Origin: a virus
Reading direction: 5' to 3' (one strand)
Virus record (IMG/VR): IMGVR_UViG_3300045885_000140
Location: 1 to 45,639 of that record
Length of the DNA: 45,639 nt
Below, piece after piece: positions 31,103 to 36,941 of the stretch. How positions within the stretch are numbered: position 1 is the stretch's first letter; each line of letters opens with the position of its first letter. The notes under the pieces were generated by a model. That model was not told the DNA's origin, made no database searches, and worked only from the letters and a program-made list of their open reading frames with translations. The position numbers were made by a program, and so were the translations under genes.

Positions 31103-31515
31103 GCGAAATCTACGACACCCCAGAGAAGCGCGCCGCGCGCAGCGAGCGCATCGGCGCCATCGTCTCGAAGCTGGGCTACTGGTTCCTCATGTTCCCCGAA
31201 GTGCCATCCAAGATGAGCGGCGTCGCCGTAGATGATGACAACGCCATCCGGCGGCTCGTCTACGCAAAGGAGCGAACGAAGAGCTTCGGGGATCTGCGCA
31301 TCGACCGCAGCAAGATGACAGCGCTGATGCAAATGGTCAGCGCGACAGACTCCAAGCTGCTGTTCATCACGAGCATCGAGGGCAAGTGGTATCACGTTGA
31401 CGGACTGGGCCACCAGCACGGCGTGTACTCTGGGCAGATCGTCAACGCCCAGCGCGGAGACGCGCCCGACGACGCCTTCATCATCGACAAGAAGTATCTG
31501 GTGCCGGTGCCATGA
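31099..31515 (+). CDS. Small protein upstream of the excisionase-like gene, unknown function
   Basis: 138 residues with mixed helices and strands (ERIGAIVSKLGYWFLMFPEV, SKLLFITSIEGKWYHVDGLG). ATGA-coupled on both sides. It belongs to the operon leading into the integrase. No family recognised. Confidence 0.7.
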   Translation: MSEIYDTPEKRAARSERIGAIVSKLGYWFLMFPEVPSKMSGVAVDDDNAIRRLVYAKERTKSFGDLRIDRSKMTALMQMVSATDSKLLFITSIEGKWYHVDGLGHQHGVYSGQIVNAQRGDAPDDAFIIDKKYLVPVP

Positions 31516-31751
31516 GCGCCTTCCTGTCCCCTGACGATGTCGTCAAGCTCACCGGCTACCTTCGACCGTCCGATCAGTCGCGCTGGCTGAAGAAGCGCGG
31601 CCTGCGGCACTGGCTGAATGCCCGCAAGGAGGTCGTTGTCCCGCGCGCGGAAATTGAGGGTAAGATCTCCAGCAGGAAGAGCCATCAGGGGCCAGACATA
31701 GCCGGCTACTTCAAAGATCGATATGGGGCGGAAGAGATCGGTACACCATGA
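31512..31751 (+). CDS. DUF4224 protein, probable excisionase-like factor
   Basis: 79 residues. LSPDDVVKLTGYLRPSDQSR and WLKKRGLRHWLNARKEVVVP followed by RAEIEG is the DUF4224 pattern, a short winged-helix-like domain found directly upstream of phage integrases. It overlaps the integrase start by 29 bases, so the two are translated together. It probably controls the direction of site-specific recombination. Confidence 0.8.
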   Translation: MSAFLSPDDVVKLTGYLRPSDQSRWLKKRGLRHWLNARKEVVVPRAEIEGKISSRKSHQGPDIAGYFKDRYGAEEIGTP

Positions 31752-32754
31752 CCTGCCGCCGCGCGTCCGGCAGAAGGGGCGCGCACTCTACTACGTCGGC
31801 AACGACGGCAAATGGATCGCTCTCGGCAGCGATCGTCGTGAGGCGCTGGAGAAGTACGCGCGCCTCGAAGGCGCGAGCGACGGGCGCCTCATCGCGAACC
31901 TGATCGACACCTACTGGCTGCGCTACCTTCCGACGCAGACAACCAAGCTCGCGGACAACACCGTCCGCAACTACGAGCGATACTCGCGCACTTTAAAGGC
32001 TCTATTCGGCGAGGTGCCGTGCGAAGATCTACAGCGCGCGCAGCTCCAGCAGTTCTACGACTTTCACCCGAAGAAGGCCGAGGCTCGCAACACCGTGGGC
32101 TTCATCAAGATGCTGCTGGAGATGGCTGAGGGCTGGGACTGGGTCGAGCGCAACGTCGCCGAGCACGTCAAGACCGGCACGATCGTCGGCCGCGACGTTG
32201 AGATCAACGAAGAGCACCGCGAGAAACTGCGCGCCACGCTGGCGCCGGCCGCACGCATCGCGATCGACATCGGCTTCATCGTCGCCACGCGCATCTCCGA
32301 GGTGGCCGACATGGAGATCGCTGACTGGAAGCTCGACGAGGGCGTCGTCTACGTTAAACGCCGCAAGAGCAAGGACAAGCTGCCGGTCGAGATCACGCCA
32401 GAGCTGCAGGAGCTGTACAAGGAAGCGCTCGCGTTACCGCGCAAGGTGCGCACGATGAAGTACCTGCTCGTGAACGTCCACGGCCAGCGCTACAGCGAGC
32501 ACGCGATCGGCGACGCTTTCAGGGAAGCCTGCAAGAAGCTGGGCTTTTACGACCCGCCCAGCAAGGCGCACCCGAAGGGTCGCTATCGGTACTGGTATCA
32601 CGACCTCAGGCGCACCTCCGCCCGGGCCGACAAGTCAAGCGCCACTAAACGCCTTGGGCACGCCAGCGAGTCCACAACGAAGAAGTTCTACACTGGCAAA
32701 GTGAAGGACGTGGTGACCCCGTTGCGGCCTAAAAAGGCTTCTCCAATCCGGTAG
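31723..32754 (+). CDS. int: Tyrosine integrase
   Basis: 343 residues. The N-terminal arm/core-binding region includes GRKRSVHHDLPPRVRQKGRA and TVRNYERYSRTLKALFGE. The catalytic domain has Arg190 (ATRISEVADM), a Lys in the beta-hairpin (about 215), His293 and Arg296 (YHDLRRTSA), His313 (LGHAS) and the nucleophile Tyr323 (KKFYTG). All tyrosine-recombinase active-site residues are present. It integrates the phage into the host chromosome; the attP candidate lies immediately downstream. A CTTTAAAG site encodes Thr-Leu-Lys. Confidence 0.93.
   Translation: MGRKRSVHHDLPPRVRQKGRALYYVGNDGKWIALGSDRREALEKYARLEGASDGRLIANLIDTYWLRYLPTQTTKLADNTVRNYERYSRTLKALFGEVPCEDLQRAQLQQFYDFHPKKAEARNTVGFIKMLLEMAEGWDWVERNVAEHVKTGTIVGRDVEINEEHREKLRATLAPAARIAIDIGFIVATRISEVADMEIADWKLDEGVVYVKRRKSKDKLPVEITPELQELYKEALALPRKVRTMKYLLVNVHGQRYSEHAIGDAFREACKKLGFYDPPSKAHPKGRYRYWYHDLRRTSARADKSSATKRLGHASESTTKKFYTGKVKDVVTPLRPKKASPIR
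31991..31998. promoter_or_regulatory. CTTTAAAG palindrome, coding copy
   Basis: Lies in the integrase gene as Leu(TTA)-Lys. Confidence 0.7.
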
Positions 32755-32898
32755 CGTAGCCCGGGAAAAGTGATGAAAACCGAGCTGCGAATTGGAGAAG
32801 TTTTGAGCTGTTTTCATAGGGAGATCGCTGCCTTCGTCGCCAAGTCGGAACTCCTCTATGAAAACGCTTCTCCAATTCGACCCCACCTTCTCCAATTC
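32738..32898. other. attP: attP-like region: repeated integrase arm-site candidates
   Basis: Four copies of CTTCTCCAATTC or a close variant follow the integrase: 32738-32747 (CTTCTCCAAT only, then CC), 32789-32800 (inverted), 32867-32878 and 32887-32898. Within them GTTTTCATAG (32810-32819) and CTATGAAAAC (32856-32865) form an inverted pair, with another ATGAAAAC at 32773-32780. The AT-rich character, repeated short sites and position match an attP with arm-type sites. The crossover core cannot be fixed without the host sequence. Confidence 0.68.
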
Positions 32899-32952
32899 TG
32901 ACCTCTGAAGAATTTACAATAACCCCGTAGGTCTGCCGTACACTTCCATCCG

Positions 32953-32977
32953 CGCCCGCTCGGGGGCGTCTTTTTTT
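32953..32977 (+). terminator. Rho-independent terminator downstream of the integrase
   Basis: CGCCC (32953-32957) pairs with GGGCG (32964-32968) and is followed by TC and seven T. It separates the integrase transcript from the moron-like genes beginning at 32996. Confidence 0.8.
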
Positions 32978-32995
32978 CATCAAAAGGAGAAAGTA

Positions 32996-33403
32996 ATGCT
33001 TACCAAGTGTATGGCCGTCCTTGCCGCTCTGGCGGCGTTCGCGTTCTCGCAGGCGTCGTTCGGCGCGTGCGCGGGCATTCAGGTTCTGGCGGGTGGGTGC
33101 TCGCAGACGACCGGCGGTGCAGCCAGCACCGCGGGCTCGGGCGGCATCCAAGCCATCGCCGGGTTCAACGCCTCGACGGCGACGAACACGAGCGGCGCGG
33201 CCAGCCAGAACACCTCGATCGCCACGCCGATCGCCCAGCAGTCCACGGGCGCGGCGGCGACCACGAGCACCAGCTCCTCGGCCGGCGTCGCCCTCGGTGG
33301 CGCGGTCGGTGCGCAGGGCGCGCTCGGTGCGGCTGGCGCGAACTACAACGGCGTCGGTGTCGGCGGCTTCGGTCTGTCGATCTTCGCCCTGCCGACTCCG
33401 TAA
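32996..33403 (+). CDS. Exported Ala/Gly/Ser/Thr-rich protein
   Basis: 135 residues with a signal peptide (MLTKCMAVLAALAAFAFSQA; cleavage likely near Gly23). The mature part is low-complexity: TTGGAASTAGSGGIQAIAGF and STATNTSGAASQNTS, ending in Gly-rich repeats. AAAAGGAG precedes the ATG. Located between the integrase terminator and the tRNA, it is a candidate lysogenic-conversion or envelope gene. No family recognised. Confidence 0.72.
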   Translation: MLTKCMAVLAALAAFAFSQASFGACAGIQVLAGGCSQTTGGAASTAGSGGIQAIAGFNASTATNTSGAASQNTSIATPIAQQSTGAAATTSTSSSAGVALGGAVGAQGALGAAGANYNGVGVGGFGLSIFALPTP

Positions 33404-33410
33404 TAAGGCT

Positions 33411-33485
33411 CGCAGGGTGGCGCAGCAGCAGCGCGTCTGGTTCATACCCAGAAGGTCGCGGGTGCAATTCCCGCCCCTGCAACCA
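33411..33485 (+). tRNA. tRNA-Met (CAT) with initiator-like acceptor
   Basis: A full cloverleaf can be drawn. The acceptor pairs 33412-33417 with 33475-33480, the D stem 33420-33423 with 33431-33434, the anticodon stem 33436-33440 with 33448-33452 around loop TTCATAC (anticodon CAT at 33443-33445), and the T stem 33458-33462 with 33470-33474. CCA (33483-33485) is encoded. The first base pair is C1 against A72, the hallmark of bacterial initiator tRNA. The anticodon stem has only two G-C pairs next to the loop and the D stem pair 11-24 is C-G, which are elongator-like. Confidence 0.87.
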
Positions 33486-33505
33486 ACACCCCAAAGGACA
33501 GCACC

Positions 33506-34174
33506 ATGAAGATCGACTGGCTCTGGGTCGGGACGCTCGTCGTCGCGACTACGCTCTTCGGCACCGCGCACGCACAGACCGCAGTCAGCGGCGCGAGCGC
33601 GATCACCGGCTCCGCTGCTGGCGCGAATGCCGGCGCGCAAGGCAACGTCATCAACATCGAGGCATCGGCGATCCCGACGAGCGTCGAGACGCACGGCTGG
33701 GTCAGCGGCACGACCACGCTGCGCACCGTGCCCAACGTCATCGCTCCCAACATCTTCCCGACCGCGCCCTGCATGGGCTCGTCGTCGCTGGGCGTTGGCA
33801 TCGTCGGCACCGGCGTGAGCGGCGGAACGAGCTGGATCGCGGAGAACTGCGAACACCGCGAGAACGCTCGCCTGCTGCACGCGATGGGCGATGTCGCGAA
33901 CGCGAAGATCGCGATGTGTATGCAGACCACGATGTCGCAGCACCCAATGTGCGCGAAGCCCGCGACGCAGCCTGCAAAGACGAGCGAGGTGTCGCCCCGC
34001 GATCCTCGCGTGATCACCAGCAGCGAGCCGGGGCGCACACAGACCTCCAAGTCGGAGGAAGACCGCCGGCTGACTCTCGCCGCGATGAGCGACGACCCCA
34101 AGCGCGAGCAGTGCCGCTACGCGCGGGAGCAGGGGGACTCGATTCTCGCGGCGCGGTTCGGCTGCGCGAAGTAA
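33506..34174 (+). CDS. Exported protein, unknown function
   Basis: 222 residues with a signal peptide (MKIDWLWVGTLVVATTLFGT, cleavage likely after AHA). The first mature segment is Ala/Gly/Ser-rich (VSGASAITGSAAGANAGAQG), recalling the protein at 32996. It then becomes mixed, with four or more Cys (APCMGSSS, ENCEHREN, CMQTTMSQHPMCAK). It starts the cassette leading to the lysis-position genes. A secreted disulphide-bonded protein is likely; no family recognised. Confidence 0.72.
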   Translation: MKIDWLWVGTLVVATTLFGTAHAQTAVSGASAITGSAAGANAGAQGNVINIEASAIPTSVETHGWVSGTTTLRTVPNVIAPNIFPTAPCMGSSSLGVGIVGTGVSGGTSWIAENCEHRENARLLHAMGDVANAKIAMCMQTTMSQHPMCAKPATQPAKTSEVSPRDPRVITSSEPGRTQTSKSEEDRRLTLAAMSDDPKREQCRYAREQGDSILAARFGCAK

Positions 34175-34250
34175 GCGAAGGCGGCACGGCGGGCGGCATC
34201 GAGTTTCCTGTTTGCCGCCCGCCGAGCTGCACCGTCATCGAGGAGAAGAC

Positions 34251-34511
34251 ATGACCAAGCTCTACATCGCCGCCGCACTCGTGATGGGTCTGCTTGCGTT
34301 CGCCGCATACGGCCAGCAGGCGGGCACGCGAGTGTGCTCGACCACAACCAGCGGGAGCATCAGCCATGAGTACTGCACCTTCACGCCTCTCGTGGTTCAA
34401 GTTACCCCGCCGGCTGTCAACGTCGCGCCTGCGCAGGTAACGGTGCAGCCGCGCATCGAAGTGAAGCCTCCGGCGCCAACCCCGGCACCTGAGAAAAAAG
34501 TGAAGGAGTAG
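34251..34511 (+). CDS. Small exported Pro-rich protein
   Basis: 86 residues from ATG 34251, chosen because GAGGAG lies upstream. N-terminal signal or membrane segment (MTKLYIAAALVMGLLAFAAY), a possible disulphide (VCSTTTSGSISHEYC), and a Pro/Val-rich tail (PPAVNVAPAQVTVQPRIEVK) ending in Lys/Glu. The shape resembles an envelope-spanning accessory lysis protein, but no spanin motif is recognised. Confidence 0.65.
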   Translation: MTKLYIAAALVMGLLAFAAYGQQAGTRVCSTTTSGSISHEYCTFTPLVVQVTPPAVNVAPAQVTVQPRIEVKPPAPTPAPEKKVKE

Positions 34512-34514
34512 CCT

Positions 34515-34700
34515 ATGGAAGCCGTCTTATCGCTCTTCGTTGCGCTCTTCGCTGGCGGTGTCATCTTCACCGGCGCCACCGTCACCGGCAATCAGGAAGC
34601 ACTCTGCAAGGCGATGGGCGGCGTCTACGCGCCGCAGAACGCCGGCCGTGGCGACATCTGCCCGGGCGGCAAGTGGTCGGCGCTCACGAGGCCACGGTGA
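34515..34700 (+). CDS. Small single-span membrane protein, holin candidate
   Basis: 61 residues with an N-terminal transmembrane segment (MEAVLSLFVALFAGGVIFTG) and a soluble Cys-containing tail. It lies immediately before the L,D-transpeptidase-like gene, whose GTG overlaps its stop. A small membrane protein directly upstream of the only peptidoglycan-active candidate is in the right position for a holin. This is inference; a signal-anchor protein is equally possible. Confidence 0.5.
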   Translation: MEAVLSLFVALFAGGVIFTGATVTGNQEALCKAMGGVYAPQNAGRGDICPGGKWSALTRPR

Positions 34701-35023
34701 TCGAGGTGCTCCTCGCGTCGGCGCTACTCTGCTTCGAGGGCGCCTGCCACCCGGTGCTCGTCGGGAAGTTCACGCCGGCCGGGGAGTACCAGCTCGACCA
34801 CCAGCTCACGCGCCTGCCGGGCTACGGCGGCGACATCCTGACCTTCAAGGAGACGGCGCGCGAGCGCTACGCGATCCACCGTACATGGCCGGGCCGTGAG
34901 CGCCTGTACGCAGCGCCCACCGCCGCACGCAAAGTCACCAACGGCTGCATCAACGTCCAGCCGGCGCTCTACGACCGGCTGGTGGCTTCTGGCGTGACCC
35001 AACTGACAGTGAGGCCGGAATGA
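34697..35023 (+). CDS. L,D-transpeptidase (YkuD)-like protein
   Basis: 108 residues from GTG 34697 (GTGA overlap), with a hydrophobic start (MIEVLLASALLCFEGACHPV). The YkuD-like core runs from KFTPAGEYQLDHQLTRLPGY through the His61 motif (RYAIHRTWPGRE) to Thr-Asn-Gly-Cys-Ile-Asn with catalytic Cys84 (KVTNGCINVQPALYDRL). The family motif is Ser/Thr-His-Gly-Cys; here Asn replaces the His before Gly. Cellular enzymes form 3-3 crosslinks in peptidoglycan. In this position it could be a lysis enzyme or a cell-wall modifier. No lysozyme-type endolysin was recognised elsewhere. Confidence 0.75.
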   Translation: MIEVLLASALLCFEGACHPVLVGKFTPAGEYQLDHQLTRLPGYGGDILTFKETARERYAIHRTWPGRERLYAAPTAARKVTNGCINVQPALYDRLVASGVTQLTVRPE

Positions 35024-35256
35024 AGCTCGACCGCGGCACCATCGCCCATGTCTTCAAGTACCACGCGCCCGGCACGGACCAGATCGACCGCTACGCGCGC
35101 CTGCGCGCCGCTGCGCGGGTCTTCGCCGAAGAGATCATCAACTGCTGCCCAGATAGCGAAGAGCGCACCCTCGCCCTGCGCGATGTCCAGCGTGCCGTGA
35201 TGATGGCGAACGCCAGCATCGCGATCAACGAGAACACTCGCTTGCCGACAGACTGA
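35020..35256 (+). CDS. Acb2-like protein, candidate anti-CBASS nucleotide sponge
   Basis: 78 residues, helical hairpin type. HVFKYHAPGTDQIDRYARLR, AARVFAEEIINCCPDSEERT and AVMMANASIAINEN follow the pattern of small phage proteins related to Acb2 (T4 Vs.4 type): F-x-Y-H-x-P, then R-x-A-x3-F-A, C-P-x-S, and A-V-M-x-A-N-A/S-x-I-A. Acb2 sequesters cyclic nucleotide signals of CBASS defence. It overlaps the L,D-transpeptidase-like gene by four bases (ATGA) and is the last gene of the rightward arm. Assignment is by remembered pattern, not by alignment. Confidence 0.65.
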   Translation: MKLDRGTIAHVFKYHAPGTDQIDRYARLRAAARVFAEEIINCCPDSEERTLALRDVQRAVMMANASIAINENTRLPTD

Positions 35257-35284
35257 GCACCACCTCACCTCCCCTTGGTGGTGA

Positions 35285-35292
35285 CTTTAAAG
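35285..35292. promoter_or_regulatory. CTTTAAAG palindrome at the convergent terminator
   Basis: Fifth intergenic copy; it overlaps the left edge of the terminator stem where the two arms meet. Confidence 0.7.
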
Positions 35293-35316
35293 GGCCCGTT
35301 CAGGGCCCTTCTTTTT
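35290..35316 (+). terminator. Strong convergent terminator between the two arms
   Basis: AAGGGCCC (35290-35297) pairs perfectly with GGGCCCTT (35303-35310) over a 5-base loop, followed by CTTTTT. It ends the rightward transcript after the Acb2-like gene. For leftward transcripts the stem is followed by TTTAAAG, a weaker tail. The loop contains the stop codon of the leftward lipoprotein gene. Confidence 0.92.
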
Positions 35317-35458
35317 CCACCGTCGCCTCGCGCTTCGCCTTGAGCTTCAACTCGCAGGCTGCGTCGCACTTCAACTCGACATCCACGCCGACCTCGCGGT
35401 GCGCCTGCGTGCAGGCTGCGAGGAACAGCACGACGATGGCGACCTCAAAAGTACGCAA
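35300..35458 (-). CDS. Small lipoprotein (TTG start), o-spanin candidate
   Basis: 52 residues from TTG 35458: MRTFEVAIVVLFLAAC is a lipoprotein signal with lipobox Leu-Ala-Ala-Cys (Cys16), followed by a charged mature part (DVELKCDAACELKLKAKREA). It overlaps the 3' end of the fibre-tip paralogue by 14 bases and its stop lies in the terminator loop. No shorter start preserves the signal. The size matches outer-membrane lytic lipoproteins such as Rz1, but Rz1 is usually Pro-rich and no inner-membrane partner is adjacent. Start codon and function are inferred. Confidence 0.55.
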   Translation of the reverse strand: MRTFEVAIVVLFLAACTQAHREVGVDVELKCDAACELKLKAKREATVEKEGP

Positions 35459-35978
35459 TGTTGATCGAGCCGGCGTCGAAGCTGTTGCCAGCGTTGTCGC
35501 TGATCCGCACGCGATCGAGCGCGGCCGAGAGCCCCTTGTAGCCTGCGGACCAATTAGGGGAGGACACGGTTGAGTCCACGCGGCCCATAATGGCGATCAT
35601 GTTCCAGCCGTTGTTGACCTGATCTTGGAGCGTCAGGATGATGCTTCCGGAGAGTACGGCAGCGGCCCCCGAGCCATTGTGGGTGATCGACATGGACGAT
35701 TGGTTGGTGACACCACCGCCAATGGTCACGTTCGGGGTCGTAGTGGCAATCCCGGCGCTGGTATGGTAGTTCGCGGTCGTATCAAGCGCGCCGCCGCTTC
35801 CAAGCTGCACCCTGAGCATGCCGCCAGCCGCGCCGTTATGGCTGACTGCGACGAAGCCGATGATGACCATCGTCGTCCCGGCCGGGATGCCGGTGAAGTC
35901 GATGGCGGTGCCGCTACCGGAGGATTGCTCCGTAGCGTGCTTCATCATCATGTCGCCCTGTGGCTTCGTCAGCGCCAC
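35445..35978 (-). CDS. Fibre-tip paralogue 3
   Basis: 177 residues from GTG 35978. It consists of one beta-rich domain: IDFTGIPAGTTMVIIGFVAV, SHNGAAGGMLRVQLGSGGAL, ILTLQDQVNNGWNMIAIMGR and the ending NSFDAGSINIAYF. This is the same domain as the C-terminus of the tail fibre (36942-38783) and the protein at 36382-36939. It is the most diverged of the three. Stand-alone copies could assemble with the fibre or serve as alternative receptor-binding tips. Confidence 0.75.
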   Translation of the reverse strand: MALTKPQGDMMMKHATEQSSGSGTAIDFTGIPAGTTMVIIGFVAVSHNGAAGGMLRVQLGSGGALDTTANYHTSAGIATTTPNVTIGGGVTNQSSMSITHNGSGAAAVLSGSIILTLQDQVNNGWNMIAIMGRVDSTVSSPNWSAGYKGLSAALDRVRISDNAGNSFDAGSINIAYF

Positions 35979-35982
35979 GGCA

Positions 35983-36372
35983 CTATCCCTTGATCAGGCG
36001 ATCCAGCAGCGCGGGGTCGGCCTCGATCGCATCGAGGAAGCGCGCGTGCAGCGCGTCGCGATCGGCCTTCGCCTTCTCGGCCCGCTTCTGCAGGACGTAG
36101 GCGTTGCGCGACTGCGCCTTCGCGATGTGGCGCTCCGCATACTGCTCCAGCGTCAGCTCGTAGTGCGTGACCTTGCCGGTCGAGACGTTGTGCTCGGTGC
36201 GCCAGCGCATCCGCGTCGGATCTGGATCTGGTAGCCAGCCTGAGGCGAGCAGCGCCTCGACGGTGTCGTACGGGATCTCCTCGATCTCGGTCGGCTCGTT
36301 GAACGGCTGCAGCGCGGTCTGCTGCGCGATCGCGACCTGCTCCTTGGTGATCTCTTTCCCAAACTCACGCAT
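35983..36372 (-). CDS. Probable tail-fibre-associated protein or chaperone
   Basis: 129 residues. N-terminus EITKEQVAIAQQTALQPFNE; the middle has WRTEHNVSTGKVTHYELTLE; the C-terminus is a charged helix ending ADPALLDRLIKG. It lies between two fibre-tip paralogues, where tail-fibre assembly proteins are usually encoded, and its helical charged end fits that role. No named family is certain. Confidence 0.55.
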   Translation of the reverse strand: MREFGKEITKEQVAIAQQTALQPFNEPTEIEEIPYDTVEALLASGWLPDPDPTRMRWRTEHNVSTGKVTHYELTLEQYAERHIAKAQSRNAYVLQKRAEKAKADRDALHARFLDAIEADPALLDRLIKG

Positions 36373-36381
36373 TGCGTTCTC

Positions 36382-36939
36382 CTATCTGTACATGATGCTG
36401 ATGCTGCCAGCGTCGAACGAGTTGGCGTTACTTGAGATGGAAACTCGCTCCAAGGCCCCCGAGAGTCCCCTTTGGGCTGAGACGCAGCCGGAGAAGGGGG
36501 TCGTGCCTGTTCCGCCAAACGTGGACATGGCCTGCCATACGTTGTTAACCGGGTCTTGCAGGGCAATGACCATAGTGATGTTCACCACGTTATCGGCGTT
36601 GCCGAAAGTTCCAGAGATAAACCCGGTCCCTGCCGCGTTGGCGTTGACCACCGCGGTTCCGGCGTTCTGCGCTCCGAGTGAGCAACTGGTGTAGTTTGTG
36701 CTCTCAACTCCACCAGATGTTCCGATGCGGAAGTTGCCCGTGGCCGTCCCGTTCTGGCTAAGACCGTTCACGGTAATAACAATCATCTGCGTGCCGGCCG
36801 GAATGCCGGTGAACGTGACCTCCGTGCCGCTCAAGGCTTGCTCGGCGCCGGCGGTGAAGAGCGCGCCGGCCGCGATCTGATCGGTGCCGACGCTATCGTC
36901 ACCGAGCGAGATTGTCGTGCTGAAGGCTGAGTTCGCCAT
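36382..36939 (-). CDS. Fibre-tip paralogue 2
   Basis: 185 residues from ATG 36939 (MANSAFSTTISLGDDSVGTD). DQIAAGALFTAGAEQALSGT matches NAKLAAGALFTQATEQATTS of the fibre, then TGIPAGTQMIVITVNGLSQN, GTSGGVESTNYTSCSLGAQN, NADNVVNITMVIALQDPVNN and the ending NSFDAGSISIMYR follow the fibre C-terminus closely. It is therefore a detached copy of the tip plus its short neck. Confidence 0.8.
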   Translation of the reverse strand: MANSAFSTTISLGDDSVGTDQIAAGALFTAGAEQALSGTEVTFTGIPAGTQMIVITVNGLSQNGTATGNFRIGTSGGVESTNYTSCSLGAQNAGTAVVNANAAGTGFISGTFGNADNVVNITMVIALQDPVNNVWQAMSTFGGTGTTPFSGCVSAQRGLSGALERVSISSNANSFDAGSISIMYR

Positions 36940-36941
36940 AG

